From NCBI GenBank assembly GCA_947258895.1, contig CAMYKE010000164.1, forward strand, positions 1 through 8,938: a DNA stretch of 8,938 nt. Direction: 5' to 3'. Positions 6,638-8,938 of this stretch are shown here, piece after piece. This DNA comes from an uncultured Pseudomonadales bacterium. GTDB taxonomy: Bacteria; Pseudomonadota; Gammaproteobacteria; Pseudomonadales; IMCC2047. Below the pieces are notes generated by a model. The model did no database searches. It was not told where the DNA came from and saw nothing but the letters and a program-made list of their open reading frames with translations. Position 1 is the stretch's first letter; each line of letters begins with the position of its first letter. The position numbers and the translations under genes were made by a program.

Positions 6638-7579
6638 TTAAAAGGGCAGAAAGTCGAAGGAATAGTTGACACGGGTCTTAAGAACCTCGCCGGTTTTGAA
6701 GCGGATCATCTGAATCCGCGCCAGCAATTTGTTCTCGAGGCTCCTGTCGTCGAGCTCACTGGAAAGCAGCTTGATACTGGACACCGTGCCACTGGGCTCG
6801 ATAACCATCTCGAACACCAGCCTGCCCTGCAGGGTCGGGTCCATGCGCAGAGCCCGGTTATAAATCGCAAAGATGCCACCCTTGTTCGCGTCCATGACCC
6901 GCCGAATCGATTCATCACTACGCCCGCCGGCCGTTGCTGACTTGGTACTGCGCGCGGAACTGCCGCCGCCACCGGCGATCGGACTCTCGATGGTGGTCGT
7001 TTCGCGACCGGACAATGCCACCCCGCCGGTATCCCGGCTCAGGTTGGCCGTCTGGATACCACCACTCCCTTTGGTTACGTTGGACGTAATCAGCGAGCGT
7101 TCCATTTTGGCGGAATCGGCGGCACCCCGGGTCAGATCGCTCCTGGTCAGGTTGTCGACATCGATACTGTCACGCATCGCCATCAGGTCATCCTGGAATG
7201 CCAGTACCCCGGCCACCGCAGCCTTCTCACGCGCTTCTTTTACCAGATCAACGGGTTTGGGCTTGGGCTTTTCCTTCGGCTTGCTTTTCGGCTTGGGTTT
7301 GGGTTTGGTCTCGGGTTTGACCAGCTTCGGCTGGAGCGGTTTGGGCTCGGGTTTCGGTTTCACCAACTCCTGTTTTTCAAGAATCACGCGGGCCAATTGG
7401 GGTGGAATTTCTTCTTCCTGCTCGCGGGTCAATTCGGGAACCGGCAACAGCGGCACCATGATAGCGATCACCACAAACCCTGCGATCATAAAGCGCAGGA
7501 TTTTGCGAAACCGCGAGTCCTCCTGTACCGAAGAGGACCACGCCAGCTGGAATTCCTGACTGTACGCCACACTCGCCAC
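6638..7579 (-). CDS. TonB-like energy transducer with AgmX/PglI C-terminal domain
   Basis: This 313-residue protein resembles TonB in layout. A cytoplasmic N-terminus (1-28) is followed by one transmembrane anchor at about 29-48. A Lys/Pro/Glu-rich spacer covers about 72-109, next comes a Gly/Ser/Thr-rich low-complexity region (about 140-220), and the C-terminal domain (about 222-313) begins DESIRRVMDANKGGIFAIYN and contains GRLVFEMVIEPSGTV. That last part matches the AgmX/PglI C-terminal family, a relative of the TonB C-terminal fold. Such proteins span the periplasm and are moved by ExbB/ExbD-type motors. The start is GTG at 7579, preceded by GGAG with a 9-base gap and lying 3 bases after the previous stop. 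Its outer-membrane or cell-wall partner is unknown. It is the last gene before the gap that precedes gspC. Domain call is good; the cargo is not known. Confidence 0.88.
   Translation of the reverse strand: MASVAYSQEFQLAWSSSVQEDSRFRKILRFMIAGFVVIAIMVPLLPVPELTREQEEEIPPQLARVILEKQELVKPKPEPKPLQPKLVKPETKPKPKPKSKPKEKPKPKPVDLVKEAREKAAVAGVLAFQDDLMAMRDSIDVDNLTRSDLTRGAADSAKMERSLITSNVTKGSGGIQTANLSRDTGGVALSGRETTTIESPIAGGGGSSARSTKSATAGGRSDESIRRVMDANKGGIFAIYNRALRMDPTLQGRLVFEMVIEPSGTVSSIKLLSSELDDRSLENKLLARIQMIRFKTGEVLKTRVNYSFDFLPF
7253..7366 (-). repeat. Lys/Pro codon-repeat tract encoding the periplasmic spacer
   Basis: This is an imperfect run of AAACC(N)/AAGCC(N)-type units on the minus strand, seen on the plus strand as repeated GGNTTN hexamers. 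It encodes the KPKP-rich stretch at residues 72-109 of the transducer. Pro/Lys spacers of this kind let TonB-like proteins reach across the periplasm. The tract is simple enough for slippage, so spacer length may vary between relatives. Confidence 0.8.
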
Positions 7580-7582
7580 GCT

Positions 7583-8119
7583 CTAGATCTCCATTTCCAG
7601 GCCGGGCAGAGCGTCTGGCTCAGCAGCCGGCATATTGTTAACGGCCAATGAAATATCCCGGAAGTCGGCTTGCGCGCAGGTCGTCATTACACGCTTTAAC
7701 AATTTATAGGGTATTCCCTGGTCGCCCATAATGGTAACGGATCGGCCCTTCTTTACCTCCAGCTCGGTCAATTCGGGGCGCCGTGACGCCTGGTATTTCA
7801 ATTCATCGCTCAGTGCGGCAATCACATCGTCGCTCCCGTTCAAAACTGCTGCGACCGGCGCTACCTTGCGGCCCTGCACGATCAAATCATCTCCGTTGAC
7901 CTTGATGAGCAGGGTCATATCCGGTTTTACCTCCGCCACAGATTCCGGCAACTCAATCGAGTTGTCTGCCTGCAATACCTCGACATCGCCATTGTTTACC
8001 ATCAGGAAGAATACCAGGATGGTAAAGATATCCATCAGCGACACCAGGTTCAGCTTGGACGGATTCTTCATCCGCCGGTGATTGCGCGCCATGCGCCGCG
8101 CTCGCATCGAAGCCTTCAT
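7583..8119 (-). CDS. ExbD/TolR-family biopolymer transport protein, paralogue 2 (canonical Asp)
   Basis: This is a second ExbD/TolR-like stator subunit of 178 residues: a very basic cytoplasmic N-terminus (residues 1-22), one transmembrane helix at about 25-41, and a periplasmic domain of about 135 residues that ends with a Cys-containing segment (MTTCAQADFRDIS). The helix contains VSLMDIFTILVFFL, so Asp30 (codon 8030-8032) sits where the proton-relay Asp of ExbD/TolR is expected. It differs clearly from the paralogue just upstream in both length and sequence, so the two are not a recent duplication. An AAGGTG ribosome binding site lies about 10 bases before the ATG at 8119, inside the end of the previous gene. 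The stop TAG is 3 bases before the transducer gene, which indicates tight translational linkage. It probably works with the ExbB-like channel and the AgmX-type protein. Confidence 0.93.
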   Translation of the reverse strand: MKASMRARRMARNHRRMKNPSKLNLVSLMDIFTILVFFLMVNNGDVEVLQADNSIELPESVAEVKPDMTLLIKVNGDDLIVQGRKVAPVAAVLNGSDDVIAALSDELKYQASRRPELTELEVKKGRSVTIMGDQGIPYKLLKRVMTTCAQADFRDISLAVNNMPAAEPDALPGLEMEI

Positions 8120-8127
8120 ACGCTATT

Positions 8128-8649
8128 TCACCTTCCCGCTACGGGGTTGCCGGCCAGCACGGGGGCATCACCGAAAGAAATTTCCGGAAACAGTTCGGCA
8201 TCCACCACATCTGCGGCGACAACCGCCTTGAAGGAACGCACCGTATCGATCGCAGACACAATTGTCTGGTAATCGGTAGTGGCTTCCGACAGGATGGTAA
8301 TCGAACGCCGCTCGACCTGCCGCTCCCGCAGTTGTCGCTTCACCTCCTGCAGCACCAGGCTCAGGTAGGCAAAGTCCTGCGTTTCCTGCTTTAGGGGAAT
8401 AGCCTTTAATTTGGTGCCCCGGGGATAATTGACTGTCATGCCACCCTGGCGAATAACCAGCTCCACGCTATGCAAATCCTTCGTGGCAGCGCCGCTGCCA
8501 GCGGCATCCGGCAGGGTAATATCGACGACCGTAATCCGTGAAAAGACCAGCCCCATCAGCAATACCGGGACCAATACAATCATCAGGTTCAGGAAGGCGG
8601 TAATGTCGAGCTCCGCTTCCTGTGACTTGTTACGCTTGATTCGCAACAT
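8128..8649 (-). CDS. ExbD/TolR-family biopolymer transport protein, paralogue 1 with Asn at the usual Asp site
   Basis: This 173-residue protein has the ExbD/TolR layout: a short basic cytoplasmic N-terminus (LRIKRNKSQEAE), one transmembrane helix at about residues 16-37, and a periplasmic domain. Known family members carry one essential Asp early in the helix (TPFID in E. coli ExbD, Asp25) that relays protons. Here the aligned segment reads DITAFLNLM, so Asn21 (codon 8587-8589) occupies that position; the only nearby acid is Asp15, before the membrane. The protein could therefore be a non-protonatable partner in a mixed ExbD dimer with the next gene product. The start is ATG at 8649, with a weak GGGTAG upstream. 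The stop TGA lies 8 bases before the next exbD-like start, and the RBS of that gene overlaps this gene's end. Family call is firm; the functional reading is inference. Confidence 0.92.
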   Translation of the reverse strand: MLRIKRNKSQEAELDITAFLNLMIVLVPVLLMGLVFSRITVVDITLPDAAGSGAATKDLHSVELVIRQGGMTVNYPRGTKLKAIPLKQETQDFAYLSLVLQEVKRQLRERQVERRSITILSEATTDYQTIVSAIDTVRSFKAVVAADVVDAELFPEISFGDAPVLAGNPVAGR

Positions 8650-8663
8650 CGTCGACTACCCGC

Positions 8664-8938
8664 TCAAGCCGCTTTGTCGGTGGTACGCGACTGGGCAGGC
8701 CGGGTCGCGTTTTTGACCTGCCCCAGCATGTTCAGTACCTTGACGCCAACCATCTCCAGACTGTCGATTATCTCCGTGGTTTTGGTCTGCAGTACGGAGT
8801 GAATCAGCAGCAGCGGAATCGCCGCCATCAAGCCAAATGCGGTGGTATTCATCGCCACCGAGATACTGGCGGAAAGCAGAGTCGCCTTGTCGGCAGGATC
8901 GGCGTTTGCTACCGCGGTAAACGCCGCGATCAAACCGA
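8664..8938 (-). CDS. MotA/TolQ/ExbB proton channel family protein (C-terminal part)
   Basis: This is the C-terminal part (about 91 residues) of an inner-membrane proton-channel subunit; its 5' end lies beyond the right edge of the window. ExbB/TolQ/MotA proteins form a ring around an ExbD/TolR dimer and turn proton flow into mechanical work on a periplasmic partner. Visible are a Gly-Leu-Ile-Ala-Ala-Phe stretch at the window edge, a hydrophobic segment containing NTTAFGLMAAIP, which matches the conserved last transmembrane helix with its polar Thr residues and Ala-Ile-Pro motif, and a charged cytoplasmic tail ending in TDKAA. The reading frame runs off the window without a stop, so the TTG at 8933 is not the real start. 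The stop is 14 bases before the first exbD-like gene, which supports co-transcription. Family assignment is firm; the exact subfamily (ExbB versus TolQ) is not decidable here. Confidence 0.9.
   Translation of the reverse strand, partial: GLIAAFTAVANADPADKATLLSASISVAMNTTAFGLMAAIPLLLIHSVLQTKTTEIIDSLEMVGVKVLNMLGQVKNATRPAQSRTTDKAA

Noticed and set aside
6631..6638. ACCCGGGT palindrome next to the transducer stop
   Set aside because: It has no loop and no T-run, so it cannot be a terminator hairpin, and an 8-base palindrome in GC-rich DNA is unremarkable.
5872..6669. Long plus-strand frame crossing gspC and the intergenic gap
   Set aside because: It lies antisense to gspC, has a Ser/Arg-rich product with no recognisable domain, and is best explained as a shadow of the GC-rich minus-strand gene.
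1..8938. tRNA, rRNA, CRISPR array, insertion sequence or attachment site
   Set aside because: No cloverleaf-like sequence, spaced direct repeats, transposase-like frame or terminal inverted repeats were seen by eye.

Overview
The window is a compact, almost entirely minus-strand block of envelope machinery from a Gram-negative proteobacterium. The gene order, the classical gspC-D-E-F-G-H layout, the prepilin signals and the moderately GC-rich codon use point to a gammaproteobacterium. I cannot place it more precisely from the sequence alone.

Read in the direction of transcription (right to left), the first module (about 8938 to 6638) is a proton-motive-force energiser. It holds the C-terminal end of an ExbB/TolQ/MotA-family channel subunit (cut by the window edge), two different ExbD/TolR-family stator subunits, and a TonB-like transducer with one membrane anchor, a Lys/Pro-rich periplasmic spacer and an AgmX/PglI-type C-terminal domain. 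The genes are separated by 3 to 14 bases, so they look like one operon. The first ExbD paralogue carries Asn where the proton-carrying Asp of ExbD/TolR normally lies; the second keeps the Asp.

A non-coding or weakly coding gap of about 260 bases (6375-6637) follows. It holds a plausible sigma-70 promoter on the minus strand, GC-rich inverted repeats, and a possible 53-codon reading frame whose stop overlaps the gspC start as ATGA.

The second module (6374 to 1) is a type II secretion operon: gspC (inner-membrane PDZ connector), gspD (outer-membrane secretin), gspE (ATPase), gspF (inner-membrane platform), gspG (major pseudopilin) and the first codons of gspH (minor pseudopilin). GspE drives assembly of the GspG/H pseudopilus on GspF, and GspC links the inner-membrane platform to the GspD channel.

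The main oddity is gspD. It is split by a lesion near 4902 in the N1 domain: about 14 conserved residues are missing and the frame changes. This is either a real inactivating deletion or an assembly error. The other strong observation is the Asp-to-Asn ExbD paralogue. The most speculative idea is that the PMF module works together with the secretion system beside it.
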